Of a DNA stretch of 64,000 bases, positions 11,301 through 25,170 are shown in pieces. The number at the start of each line of letters is the position of its first letter. The first letter of the stretch is position 1. A program made the translations under genes and the position numbers. A model generated the notes under the pieces. The model made no database searches. It worked only from the letters and a program-made list of their open reading frames with translations, and was not told the origin of the DNA. Origin of the DNA: Embiotoca jacksoni (lineage: Eukaryota > Chordata > Actinopteri > Embiotocidae); the NCBI GenBank assembly GCA_022577435.1, contig JAKOON010000007.1:15522426-15586425 (forward strand), given 5' to 3'.

Positions 11301-13600
11301 ATGGTGCTGCATTAAAATTCAGTTTCATTTCACTTCAAAAGGGGCTTTTAATGTTTGACATATTTACCTTTGAAAATGGACCTCTCTGAATGATTCCTTC
11401 ATTGGGATTTCCTGCCATATGGTCCCCTGAAATACGAAGGGGAATACTGAGTAGTTATCACAGTGTTAGAAGAGAGCTTTTGTTTCATAATGCTTCAATC
11501 CGGTTTGAATTTGATCAAGAATACAATTATACAAATCTCAAGTACAACACTTTGCCAACATAAAACTTTAAAAAAAAAAAAATTATTTAGCAATTTTTTT
11601 CTAGTTCCATGTCACCATGAGTGTTTATACCATGCAGGGCATGAGGAATATTTCTATAAATAATAGTCACAGCAGAATATGATAGCAACAAATAAAAACA
11701 TCAATAATGAGAGATAGAAAACAACACATTGAAACCTTTTTCCTTGTGCATTTATTTATTTATAGCACCTAAAACTGACAAATAAGGACAGCTCAATGTA
11801 TGTTAAGTATGTTACATATCTGTTTGTTGAGATTGGTTTTATATATTTCTTCATGGGGAAAAATAATACGCCTCTCTCCTGTTGTAATTCCACGAACAGA
11901 TTGCTCTAAAAGCTGCTGGCAATTTATTCTAGCATTACCAACAACAGGATTTAATCCATGTATCCTGCATAAATCATACACTAACCTTGAATGTTGCTCA
12001 AGCCAAACATTCCATCTCTATTAAATCTGTAAATTATAATTAACATTGCCGGCAAGTCCTGTTTTAGTTACTACGGCCATATGCTCATCTCCCTCAGCCT
12101 CACAACAGCTGAGTCAGTGGTCGTCTCTTTTAACCAGAAAACACAATATGACAGTATTTGGCAAAGCCTTACTTTCTCATCTTAATGCCACTGTGAGTGC
12201 CAAAGCTCTCCCTTACTTTATGATGAAGTGGAGCAGAGTCGCAGTAGGTGGCAGTGTTGCTCTTCTGCAGTTCTCCCGCAGGCTTCTTGGCCTTTGCTAC
12301 GGCCCAACATTGATTAATTAGTTTATAAAATGTTGTGTAGACTTTGGTGTATTGGTTCTCGTCCGTTTTGGCTCTCCACCTCTGGTCTCAGACAGATTAA
12401 CAGATAAATGGATCACCATCGAGAACTCCAATGATGCAGCAGGGATCAATATCTATTGTCCAGTAATGGCTTCAGAAAAGAGACAAGAATCTCTCTTTCT
12501 CCTTATATTCCAAATCCTCCAACCTTAAACCTCAAAGTATTATACTCTCCCACAACAATGGATCATTTAAGGAATTTTAATTTTTTAATTTTTTATTATT
12601 CTCTTGTATATCTAAAATATGGGTTGTTGTGCACAAAAAACACTGCAATCAAATCAAAGCTTCTTCCCTGTCTACAATAATCAAGGAATATATATTCTAG
12701 TGTGAATAAGTCTATTGTGTCTTCAAAATATTCATACATAAGGTGATGGAAAACCTTTCAAGCTTTGCTAAATTGCCATTGGTTGTTAAGCATATTGTTC
12801 ATTTCAATGAAAATTAATTTCCTTTCATTTCAATTTTGTAAGGTCAGCTAACTTTGAATAGCTTAGCGAGAGTCCACCATTATCTTTAAATGTGTCCTGA
12901 TTGGGACTGGCCTCGACTGAACAGTTTATATGCTTGAAATAGAACAGGAAATTGTGGGTGCAAACCTTCTGGGAAAACGATAAGGAGAATCCTCTCTTTT
13001 TAATGAATCAATTGTGTTTCCAGCAAAAGAAATTAATTACATACCTAAATATCGCTTATTGAAATAGACAAAGAAGTTAAACACTTGGCAATCAGTCGAG
13101 ACAGCACGACACTTCATTTGTCACTTAAATGAAATACTGAATGAAACATCATTAATTAGCAAGAACAATAAGAGCAGTTGTTTGAAGGATACAGTGAAGG
13201 GTAAAGGCATATGCCAGTGATCAAAGGTCTTGCGCTGAATGAAACTTTGGTCTTTGAGATCAAAAGAAAACACACAACAGCTCCATCAATAATACTGGGC
13301 AACACAATTGTACCTTTTCTGTCCTTCAAGTCAATAGATGTGGATTTTATATTACTTTGTGTGCTGAATTTGAATCTGTTTTTATAATTGTTCTATCAGG
13401 TTTAGAAGTGACAGAGTGTATATGAAGTATTCATATATAAGGCTGTTACTCTTAAAATATGTACAATATTAACCCTAAAATGTAAATTCTTTTGACTATA
13501 TTTGGCCTCAGGAACATCCATGTTTAGTTTTCAGTAATAGCATGCCAACATAGAGAGGCTCCACTTACCTTCGTCCCTGTTTTCATGTGACTATACTTGA
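8387..13600. other. Non-coding DNA with no recognised gene
   Basis: Mostly unique sequence. 9600-9900 and 12780-13300 have a regulatory-DNA texture (gaaattaattacat near 13029, cattaattagcaag near 13150). 10400-10920 contains phrases such as gagacgtagcc that recall old fish repeats, but I could not define an element. A possible microexon at 8953-8990 is listed separately. An A17-type homopolymer lies at about 13600-13617. Confidence 0.4.
8953..8990 (+). other. Candidate 38-nt exon (splice-site context only)
   Basis: The segment is preceded by a pyrimidine-rich acceptor ending tcctcttgtcctttgcag and followed immediately by a consensus donor, gtaaggtc. It is open in two frames; one reads TQVAQVYQIGCE. 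I do not recognise the peptide. By chance, good acceptor/donor pairs this close are expected occasionally in 64 kb, so this is only a lead that a host gene may span the window on the plus strand. Confidence 0.15.
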
Positions 13601-13617
13601 AAAAAAAAAAAAAAAAA

Positions 13618-16600
13618 CTACAGGTGATGGGAAATTCTTAAAACTTAATGGATTCAGGGTTCAAAAATACACAGGGAGTGTACTTATTTTCATTGCACAA
13701 AATCTTTGTTAACAATTGCCATGGATTGAAAACTCTACAATTATTCCGATTCATATGCACTCATGCAGTTGTCTAGGAGACATGGCCACACAAATACTGT
13801 AGGTGCACTGTGTGCTTGTAAATTTTAATCAGCTTGTCGAATAATTTCTTTGTCATTTCACTGGATGGTGGGAGCGCTGGAGTATCAGCTACTGTGACTG
13901 TGTTTTCCTTCTTTGCTGACAGCACGCTATGCATTTTTATATATAAAACCCTCCTGAAGTGCAACAGCGAGACTGGAGAGTCTACAAATCTGTTCAAATC
14001 TGGTTCTTCAACTGGATTGTTGAATAATTGCTGAAGCACAATTTATAATAGCAGCACAGAGTGCCCTCTTAAACCTAGGCTCTGACTTTTAGACAGCCTC
14101 TCTTACAGTGTCGTGCCATGAAGGCCATCACTAATTCAACACCAAGCACCCCTGACCAAGCAATGCAAACGTTCCCAGGAAAGAAGAGAAAGCCTCTGTT
14201 TAACATATTTAATACCAGCCGTGTGTGAATCGAATCATACCCATTCTCTTTGAAACTCTAGAAAATGGTAATACATTTTTCATAGTGTGAATTAGAACCC
14301 TAATTTGGAAATGTGAGATCAAAAGAAACCATTTCAATGGCCGGCGAGTAGAAGTAATCCTTAGTGGCCAAGGACAAGAGGCTGCAGTGTAAAAGATATT
14401 TCCAATGGCAGCTTCACAGCAGAATGCAAAGACGGATTTACTTTTCTTTTTTTTTTTTTTTTTTTTGCTGAAACACATTAATAAACCGTGTAACTATTAA
14501 ACCATAAAAAAAAATACTCATGAGAAATGAGTCATGCTTGTTTCTTTTTCCTTTTTATTTATTTTTAGAATATCTTGCTCTTTTGAATAGCATGAAATGC
14601 CTTCTCCATGATGAAGCCATGCTGACTGTATGCCCCATAGATTGGACAAAACATGTTTGACAAGCACCTAAATGAGCTTCATACACATTTAATGCATAAA
14701 CCAGGAACACTTGCTTTACTGTAGGTCGGGATTGGTTCTGCAGGTGGGATGGAAAGGATGCTGGGGTTGTGAACCACAGAGGAATCCTGATCAGACCTTG
14801 TTGCTGCTCTAATTAATTACAGCCCAGAGGGCAAGAGATCATACCGAGCCCTACAAGCGAGCGCACTTGCAAACACTGACACACAAAGGAAAATTGTATC
14901 CTTGGATTGTCTTACATCGCTGTACACATATCAGTCTGTGAAGAGTGGTGTATACTACCTCTCTCCTTGTTGCCTCAGTTAGACCCCAAGAGTCGCTGCT
15001 ATTTTATAGACAGAACTAAATTCAGGAATCAGCGTCAGTATCTTTCACCATGATTTTCCTTGGGCTAAATAGAGTCTGGAGGAAAACATTTCTGATCCAT
15101 TTTGAGGAACTGACACTGAAACTTGTATTAGGTTGACGCCTGTCATGGCTCGATATCACATCATCAGCAAAGAAAATATACACAAAATAACAAAGTGGGT
15201 TCAGAGACAGCTGCACTTAAAGGATAGTGTGATATAGTTGGGAATACACTTGCTCAATTTGTTTCATGCTGCCTTCAAATGGAACTCGTGAGCTCATGGT
15301 TACGACATAGGAAGGCGTGTGTACACTCTTCATGCTAACAGAGGCGTGACATAATGCAGGCAATGCAAAGGTGGAATGACAGAAGGAAAAGTTGAGGCCA
15401 TTGTGAACATTTTCCTCAAACATATCAATAAATCATGGAAAAAAATGTATTAACTTACCAGAAATGAACCTCTACGACAACCATTTCTGAAAACGCTGGC
15501 AAACATGTCACAACTCGTGGACTCTGAGCTTTCAGAGAATTTGGAGGTCTGAGGTCATGAATACCAGAATAGAGGGGGGTTCATATACACTCTAAACATT
15601 TGATGGCAGCACCAGTTCAATGATGTGATTGACACCACTCACACAGGCCTGTCTGCTAAAGATACAGCCAGCGGTGGGTCAGCTCAGCGTTAAGAGTGGA
15701 ATCGGAGAAGCAGTTTGCTTGGCTCTGTGAGATGGCACCTCTAAAAATCATCAATGAAACAACAATTAGAATTATATATATATATATAAAAAAAAAAAAA
15801 CATGGTATGTGGGTTTTATATGGATTATGTGTTTGTTTTTCTGTGATGAGAGTCAGGAAGGCTGTTTCCTGTATTCATGCTAAACTGAAAGTCTCCTGTC
15901 TGCAGCTTAATTAACGTACTGATTTTTCTTACCAAATACGTTTATTTCTTGAAATGCTGAACTACTTTAGCACTGGGTAGTTTATAGTATATGACTTTAT
16001 CCATTCATATCCTAGCAATGGATAAAAGACTGAAATGATGGGACATAACACATTAAGCACATTTTTAAAAAGGCTCTTTGGAAAGGTTGTCGTCTGCTTT
16101 AAGATTGGATACTGCACGTGTGTTTATGGCAGCTGCAGCATTAGAGGGGCCGGTGTGTGGGAGCTCTGATTAGCGGTGAAGAGGCCAGCCAGAGGCTTCC
16201 AGGGCAGCTCTGTTTGCAAACAGCGAGAGAAGGCGAGAACAATCCAAAGCAGGAGATCACAGGGTTGTGTGTGGCTGCGAACAAGCACGTGTGCATGCAT
16301 AATGGCGCCTCTCTAAATTTGACAGTGACGAGGGAAACTTTGCTGATTCATGTTCCGGAAGTTACTTCCAGATGATCATTTGCTGTAAAATATCGTGATC
16401 TTTGACAGGTGTGAGATCAAAATAGACTGATCCAAAAAATAAGGTGATAAATCATTGACTACCAAAAAGGATGGCCAACATGAATATGTTAACCTTGTGA
16501 TTAACATTTTTGCTAATGTGCTGAGTAGGTGAAAAACACTGCCTTAACTTCAATAATGTCAAGTTCTCAAACTCAAACTGATGCAGAGTACATATTTTCC

Positions 16601-17817
16601 TAATCGATTTGGGAGCAAATCCTCCACTGAAGGCAAACAGGACTTTAGTATTCATAGGGGCATGTGTGCCTCTCTCTATGTTAATAATGCTGTCCTCAGA
16701 CAGGCTCAGGCTGTAATGAGGATTTGCAAATTCAAATCACAGTCTGCTACATATGTCAATGCCATCAATACTGTATATCACGGCTGCAGCTCCATCGTTT
16801 CCTCTCCATTTCTGACACAGGCTGACTTCTTGACCCTTCCCACCTCAACAAGGAAGCAGTAAGGAAGTTATCGGTGCTCCCATCAGATAATGACAAGATG
16901 ATGACTGGCCTCTGGCCCCAGCTTCACTGCGCCATGGTTTACAGGAGAGCTGTTGGCAAGCAAAGGGCGTAAAAGGAGAGAAATAGAGTGAAAATGGAGA
17001 GGTCTAAGAACTACTGCTATTTACTACTTGTCAACATATCAGCAAGTGTGATGTAAGCGGAGGCTGGTAGAATTCAATTCCCCCCACTTTTCGAAAATAG
17101 ACTTGCAATCTTTAGATTATTTTCTTTTATTTCGATTCCACTTTGTCTGTTTGGCTTTTTAACTCTGTTTGCCTACAATTGGAACCAATCTCTGCTTTAA
17201 CTATGTTTAATAAATGTTTAATAGGATGGGTACATGAGAGTCAATCTACTTTAGCCAGGCTGCTCTCGCTGTATTGAACGGTAAGTGTTTATGTAAATGA
17301 GAGCTGGCTAGCAACTCTGCCTCTGGTCTGGTCTCAATGGATGCTATTTATTCACTTGAAAAAGAGAGTTTAAGAAGGCATTGTTTTTATTTCAAGCTAA
17401 AATGATAGCATGTTGAGTTGATGAGCAGCTGGTAGCTTAAATCTTCATTTTTACACCATCACCATAGAAAAGATTATCTGCGGAGTTTATTGTTTATTAA
17501 GTCTGTCTTTAAGCTTCCCAAGCCACTCTTTTTTGTTAAACATTCACTTCGAAATAATTACTTTGAAGAATGAACTCCAGGTCATTATAGCCAAAGTACT
17601 TTATTAATTAAGCAGTTAAAAGAGCAAGCACAAAACAATGATTTGCTGCTGTTTATTAAAAAGAATCCTTTGGGTGAGTAGACCTCTTAAGTGGTGTTAG
17701 AGCTTGTTGAAAGCAAGATTTCATGGCGAATAATTGAATTGCAGCTTTGAGCATGTGTGTGTTTAAATGTTGGGATCGAACATCGCCTGGGGTGTGTTTA
17801 CCTGTGAAGGCTTAACC
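13618..17817. other. Non-coding DNA
   Basis: No recognisable gene or mobile element. Contains a T run at about 14449-14466 and a TA/A run at 15775-15800. 13834-14034 is open on both strands, but neither translation shows a domain. Confidence 0.4.
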
Positions 17818-17912
17818 CCCCTTCCTCCCTCCTACCGTCCATCCCTCCACTCCTCCACTCCGATCAGTCTGATAAAGGATATCCTCTGCAGTCCCCCCTT
17901 CCCTCCCGCCCA
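17818..17912 (+). repeat. Pyrimidine-rich tract
   Basis: C/T-rich sequence with clusters of ccctcc, cctccactcc and ccccccttccctcccgcc, broken by the word gatcagtctgataaaggat. Low-complexity DNA, possibly able to form non-B structures, with no coding content. Confidence 0.5.
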
Positions 17913-20900
17913 TAGCTTTGCAGCAACAGATTAGGCAGCCTCTGAATACGCACACGCATTATGTGCTGCAGGTAGATTCTGGGCCACCGGAAATGGACCA
18001 ACCAGAAAGACACAATTACACGTGGACAAAGGTACAAGCACATAGCTACAGATGTAGAGTGTGCCCACAGGGACACGCAGATTGGTGGATTTTGTTTCCC
18101 CTTCACACATACAACAACAAAAAAACAACAACACACGTGGGTTCTCCAGCTGACACATACACACTCGCATGCGTATACACACACACGTGAAGTCAGTTGG
18201 CACACACACACAGAAGAGTTGGCAAACTCTCAGACATGAAGTACACTGCTAGCAAGCGGAAGTGAGTGGCTCTGACAAATTGGTGTGCGCTGATGAATCG
18301 GTGCGTGTACACTTTGTGTAACAACACTTGGAGTAATGAGCAGGTTGCCCCCAAGGTAACCTCTGCATACTGAGTTACAGAGATGGATGCTGCTTTAGAC
18401 AGCTGCCGGAGCGCCTAGGCTTACACACCTGGGTGTGTATGCACATGCATGCATGTACACACATGTCTTTAAGAAGTTTGCGAGAGAAGTATAGGAGGAG
18501 AAATCTTCTTTTTATTTGAATTCATGGCCAGGTTTCTCTCAGGGTCAACACAAATGTCCGGGACTTTTATGTGATCACTCCAGGTGCAGACTATTTGTGT
18601 GCCTATAAATACCGAGTGGAGCAAAAGAGCCTGTTTGATGGCTTTTACTATTCTAGGGATGGTGTATGGAGACTGTTTGCTCATCTGCAATTGGCGCACT
18701 AGGTGCCTAGTCAGAAACATTAGTAGATGGCGTTGCTGATTTCAGACACGTTTTTGTTTACTCTGAGCACGAAATTACACCACTCAAGCTGTTTGTGGCA
18801 CTAGAAAGCTTCTGATTTTGTAACCTCTCGGTGCCACTTGGAGGTCTTAAAAAAAAAACGCTCCAAAAATACACATGCCAACACTGCAGCCTCAGCGACA
18901 GACCTATCATTCTTTACTTAAAATGGCTTTTGTAACTTCATGGAACAGGGCAGGCGAGAATACTCAACAACTGTCTGTCTGAGGTCGTATGTTCATTAAA
19001 TACACCCACTTGCCAGTTTGTGTGATTCTTTATCAAAACAATGAATGCAGCCATATTCGTTGTGAGGTATTTATATTGGAAAATGTTTTTTCTTCGCTGT
19101 CTTAAAATGCACTATTTCTGGGTGGGCTTCCAAGTGAGAGAAGACTTTCTCTGTGGTTCTGCTTGTGCATCATTGTGCCCTCATTTAGCCTCCCTGATGC
19201 TGAATAGAAGCTGTTACAAGCCCAGATTCTAACAACCTTGACAGTTGTGGCAGTCGGCTTAAATCACGCACATTTATAACCAACAGCTTCCCGCCCTGAC
19301 ACACCAGACTGAATAAGATGGCAGCTTTTATAATTGGAGAAATGCAGCACCTGAATCAACTCTCGGCAGTGTTGTTACTGGACTTGGTTTTGGATTTACA
19401 GTTGATGGAGTTATTAAAGCACAAGGCACTGGTGCCTTTTATGTATATGGATGTTGTGTGAGGCTGCTCTTACAACACGACACAGGGGAGTAAACACACT
19501 GATTCACAGTGCTGGCGATGTAATGGTCACCTTGACCACACGTTTATTCAAGCAATAAAAAAATGTACCACAACCATTAAAAGTCAAAGATTGTCATGTT
19601 TATAAAGTTACCTTGAAACAAAGAACAGGCACACAGTGTAACAGAGCTAAGGATTAAAATTGTTGTCTGATGCTGGAAAAATGCGGAAATATATGATTTT
19701 GGATTCATGTGGAGAAAAGTTGTAATCCTTTAAACTATCATCCCGGCATCACGAGGCAGTTTTTCCTCTCCCTGTATTTAAACATGCATGCAAATTCACT
19801 TCAATAAGGTCCTGAACTTCATCAAGACACACGGCATGGTGCTATTATCTGCACCCAGAGAGCCATGCAGGACCCCAGTGGCTGATGGGATTAAGGAACA
19901 AAGAGAATCATGGGATTAGCTGGGTACGGTAGAGGTGCCAGAGTCTGGAAGGCAACCATTTTGTTTACCTTTGTCTTTATTCTTTTATTCCATTTCCTCA
20001 ACGTTGTGTTGTGACTCCCTGTCAGGGAGGGTGGGTGGAGAGTGATATCTTGTTTGGCTGCTGACAGCATCACTTGGAGAGGAAAATGAAAAGAGATGGT
20101 GATAACACAAAGACTCATGCATTCGCACACACCTCCTGCTGGCCTGTCCGCCCCACACTGTTCATAGGGCAATTCAGGCCTGGCAATTTAGGGCTGAGTT
20201 AAAGTGGAGGGAAAAGCCTAAAATAGTGAGGAAAGGCGAAAGAGGTTACGACGGGGAAAAAAGGAGACCCAGGGAGTGATTGGTGGAATGGTGGGGGACC
20301 GATGTAATTTTCAGAGAGCGGCAGGGAAGTGATGTAATTTTCTGGATGCAATTTGTGTGTGTGAGTGTTTGTGTGCATGCATGCATTTGTCTGTGTACCG
20401 TGTAATGCGAGACAATGCAGATGCTTTAGTGGCACTTGGATGGAGGACTCATCAACTGAGAGAAAGAAAATGTCTCATTTTGGGCACTTTGATGTTTTGG
20501 GGGACAAACATTGATGCGAGTTTTCATGACATGATGACCACCTTCAAAATAAAAGGGGAGTTTTCATTTGTGTCGGCCTTCACGACTAGTTTGGTCAACA
20601 CCACATTCATCTTCAGACTATATTAAATTAAATTTCACCGTAAAACTGATGATTATCAAGCAGATTGTATTTTTCTTTTCATTTTAAGAGTCGAGTAATA
20701 AAACAGCAAGAGTGATCTCCAGCAAATGAGCTTTCAAATTTAGAAAGGACACAATTGATATCCCTATCAGTGTAAATTGTGACTTATTTTTAGCCCTCTC
20801 TGTTGGACTTGCCAAACTAATGTTGTGCAGGGACAAAATTGTCTGATGCATTATGCTCCTGGCTGTCTTGGTAGACAATTAGTCTGACAGATGAATTAAA

Positions 20901-22998
20901 GAATACGAGGCCATTTCCCGCAGGAAATGGACCCCTCCTGCAGAAACAAATATCCATTTATGGGGATGGGGTGGGAGGGCTTTTTTCATATCATAGTAAG
21001 GAGAAACATTAAATGTTTAGCGTTTGGTAATTGAATGGTTTAATGGCAACTCTCTCAAAGTGAAGCAAGGGCATCATCATTATTTTTTTCAATTTGAACT
21101 TTAAATGCAAACTTATGATGCAATGACACTGGAAGAAAAGTCAGTTTTAACGATGAGGCAGACAACAATTTTCTAATTGTCAAACCCCATTAAAAGACTG
21201 AATCCAATTGTCATTTTATTCTGACCAGTATTTCATATGAAGCCTGATATAGTTTACTCCGGTGTGTGACAGACCTTCATTATTGTCCAGTCAGGTTTTG
21301 TGTCCATCAGGTTAAAAAGTGTGTAATAGTCTAAAATAAATACATTTTAATATTATTTAAACCTGCTCTCAATTATTTTTTGGAACAATTTTTTCACATG
21401 ATTTCTGCTAAGTTTAAAGATATAAGCTAACATATAGATACACTACTGTGTAGAGCTTGTAGAGCTGGGTGATCATTTTCTGTTGTTTTGTCACTATAAG
21501 CAACACCATTTACACTACACATAATTTTTGTCAAGTGCTTTATGTAGCAATTGCAGAAAACTATAATGTCTTAATTTTGAAGTTGAAACTATTGTAACCT
21601 GTGTATTGTGCCTTACATTGAAAGTACGTGGTGTAACCATCCCCATGACAAAATCTTTACAAACAACTATGACATCAGTGGTTTCGGTCACCATGAACAT
21701 GACAGAGGTGGCTTGGTAAACTTCTTAACTCATCCTTCTCTCATTTTGATGACAGTGGGACACACATGAGGATCGAAGGTGTTAAAAGGAAAAGATTCTG
21801 CTTGTCACACCTCCTGGTCATCTGTGCATTCAATGGGCTTGGTTAGCTTTATTGGGCTGTGATCATGTGACTGAGTAGTTGATTTAGTTAATCCTGTAGT
21901 CAGAGGTCATGGTGAAAGGCAGATGTATTACAAAACCTCTATATAATCTGCCCAGATAATTGGGTAGTTTAAAATATAGCCTATAACCAATAAGGGATAT
22001 GAACCAGTTTTTAAAGGTGTAAACACTGAGGTCATGCCCTCATGAAATCACAAAATCTATGCAGCTGAGCAGATTTTATTTGAGCATTCACCTGAAGATA
22101 AGACACTGTTTATTGGCTCATCTTGTGACCTGCTCGTCCTTGTGATTCTCGGTGGGACTGTTAGCGTGTTGATGGAAGGTTACCTCCGAGTATAAAACAC
22201 TCAGCCTCTGCAACAACAACTTTATAGAACACCTGTGGGAGCGGGATTTTATGAGCTCATCGGCTGCATGATTTTACATTTTCCAGTTGACAAAGTGACA
22301 TATGCTGCCGGAAACAAATAGGGAGTCCTGAAGAACCCCGCCCATGTAGATGGCTGGTCCATACCAGAACGCTGTGTCCGTTATTGTCCCGCTGACAATA
22401 TATGACTGATGGTTCTGCATTAAACACAAAAGTGTCGTTACATTTTACCTTCATTACAGTCAAAATGATGAGTCAACATCCGTTGTTGAAAAGTGTTAAT
22501 GCTCAATTAGCAATCTTTTTTTAAGATCCTCCAGTAACTACACCTATTTGCATGCATTTTGCATAACCAAGCTGGCAGAGGCTGTCTCGGAAGAGTCGGG
22601 GTTATATATCTCCTTGCGGCAGAGCACCTCGAATCTTTTGGGGGCAGTTGAAATTCTGCAGAAGCCCAGTTTTCATTTTCATGGCTACATTTACATGCTG
22701 TCCTACAGTCTGCCCCTTTGAGTTATATCACGGGGCTTTATCACCTGAAATAAAGCAGAGATAAATGTTGCTGAGAAAATGTAAAACACAGCCCCCTCAA
22801 CAGTAGGCATGTGTATTATGTGTGTGTGTACACAGACGGGCATGTGTGTGTGTGTGTTATTTAATGCTCTAAATCTTGAGCCCGTATGTGTGTGTAAACT
22901 ATAAGCATTCTGCAGACTCGGCTTCTCACGGCATTCTTGGGGTTCTGCTGAGGATGCACTTTCTGCTCAGGGCTGCAGGAGGTCACTGTCTTACAGAG
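17913..22998. other. Non-coding DNA with scattered CA/GT-rich stretches
   Basis: No gene recognised. Contains CA-rich sequence at 18165-18213 and GT/GCATGC-rich sequence at 18424-18465 and 20357-20390. An octamer-like pair near 22546-22565 is described in the findings. The open frames at 17864-18211 and 19891-20435 owe their length to CA/GT composition. Confidence 0.4.

Positions 22999-23731
<733 letters not shown>

Positions 23732-23791
<60 letters not shown>
23732..23791. repeat. (GT)n microsatellite
   Basis: Pure GT dinucleotide run of about 60 bp. Confidence 0.97.
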
Positions 23792-23794
<3 letters not shown>

Positions 23795-25032
23795 CTTTAT
23801 GTTGGCAGCTGACAGGTAATGAGTGTCAGTGGAGATATTTAGAACAGACTAATGTACATGGACCTTGCTGGATAATTATTTTCTCACTAATTTGCTATAT
23901 TCCTTATTGAAAGGATAAACTTAACATGCCCCCTTCGCCCCTTTTCAATCTCTATATAAACTTGATTTCTCACAATACTTCTACTTAGAGCATCCGCTGG
24001 CTTGGTTTTAGTTTCCTACAGTATGATGCATAATAATAAGGAAATCGCTGGACAAAAGACGATTCAACCTTTACAGCTAAGATGCAAATGGATTCATGCG
24101 AAAGCAACCTCATTGGCTGACTCAGAAACACTAGACAGGAAGGGACAAAAATATTCTGATCATGTAGCACTGGCGTAAAGTTATTTATTTTTGCCTCTCC
24201 CTCTTTTCCAGTGATCCATGTCTCAGCTGACCAGACTTGAGGGTTCTGTGCAGACTCATAAGTGGTTAACTAAGGACTGCGGAGGATCACCAATCATTAG
24301 ATGCAACACGAAACGACGCCCGGACATAGTGCAATATCACAGCGCAATCCAATTTAATCATACCTGGGGGGTAACGGATGGAGGAGGCAGAGAAACAGTG
24401 ACACAATTTAAAATCAATAAAGACAAAGAAAAGTAATATATTTTGTTGATATAGTCATATAAACTGCTGTTCTTAACAACCTTATTTACTTTACTGTACC
24501 TTCTGCCCACACATATACACACATATTATCACCTGCATGTAGCTACAACTGCATGCAGCTGAGAAGAACAGAGAAGTACCACAAGAAACCTTTCTACTCA
24601 TATACACCATTTTAACTCTTCTCATCTGATGCAAAAATATTGTATTCTGACCCATTGAATACAGCATTGCTGAGACAGAGTGAGAGAGCACAAGTTGCCA
24701 TTCACTTGCCAAGCTGTGTAGAGCTGAGCAGAGTGTGGACCCTTTGCCAAGCCACTGCGAAGCAGGACTGGACCACACTGGACTGGATTCCTCCGTGGAG
24801 TGTCGCAGTGATTCCACATGTATTGTTTGGGAAAGGAGGAATGGATGCAGACAGGTAGGACGCTGGCTATGCATGCTCCAGGCTGTGTATGGAAGCTTCT
24901 CTTTTTTTCTGAACTCAGCAATTCCCGATGCAATGTGGAAACAAACTTTGTTCCAGTCCAACACAAAAGAGATTTTCTTTCTGTCAGCATAAATTCTCTT
25001 TGTAGGGTCTGAAATAGCCCTTCAGTGGTGGA
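23792..25032. other. Non-coding DNA
   Basis: Unique sequence. Open frames on both strands at 24491-25012 overlap one another without domain similarity, and one is extended artificially by the adjoining microsatellite. Confidence 0.4.
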
Positions 25033-25056
25033 TACACACACACTGACACACACACT

Positions 25057-25135
<79 letters not shown>

Positions 25136-25170
25136 ACACCCCCCCCCCCCCACACACACACACACACATA
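25033..25170. repeat. Compound (CA)n-(C)n-(CA)n microsatellite
   Basis: CA run interrupted by ctgaca units at both ends, then about 12 C at 25139-25151, then a second short CA run to 25170. Confidence 0.95.

Noticed and set aside
13567..13617. Minus-strand short exon between an A-run acceptor and a gtaagtgg donor
   Set aside because: The acceptor would be a pure homopolymer ending aag rather than a proper pyrimidine-AG site, and 27 nt of unrecognised sequence is weak evidence.
24491..24964. 157-codon minus-strand open frame
   Set aside because: No recognisable domain and no splice or start context; overlapped by open frames on both strands.
24622..25167. 181-codon minus-strand open frame with a Cys-Val-rich start
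   Set aside because: The first third is the translated CA/GT microsatellite. The remainder has no domain and overlaps other equally meaningless frames.
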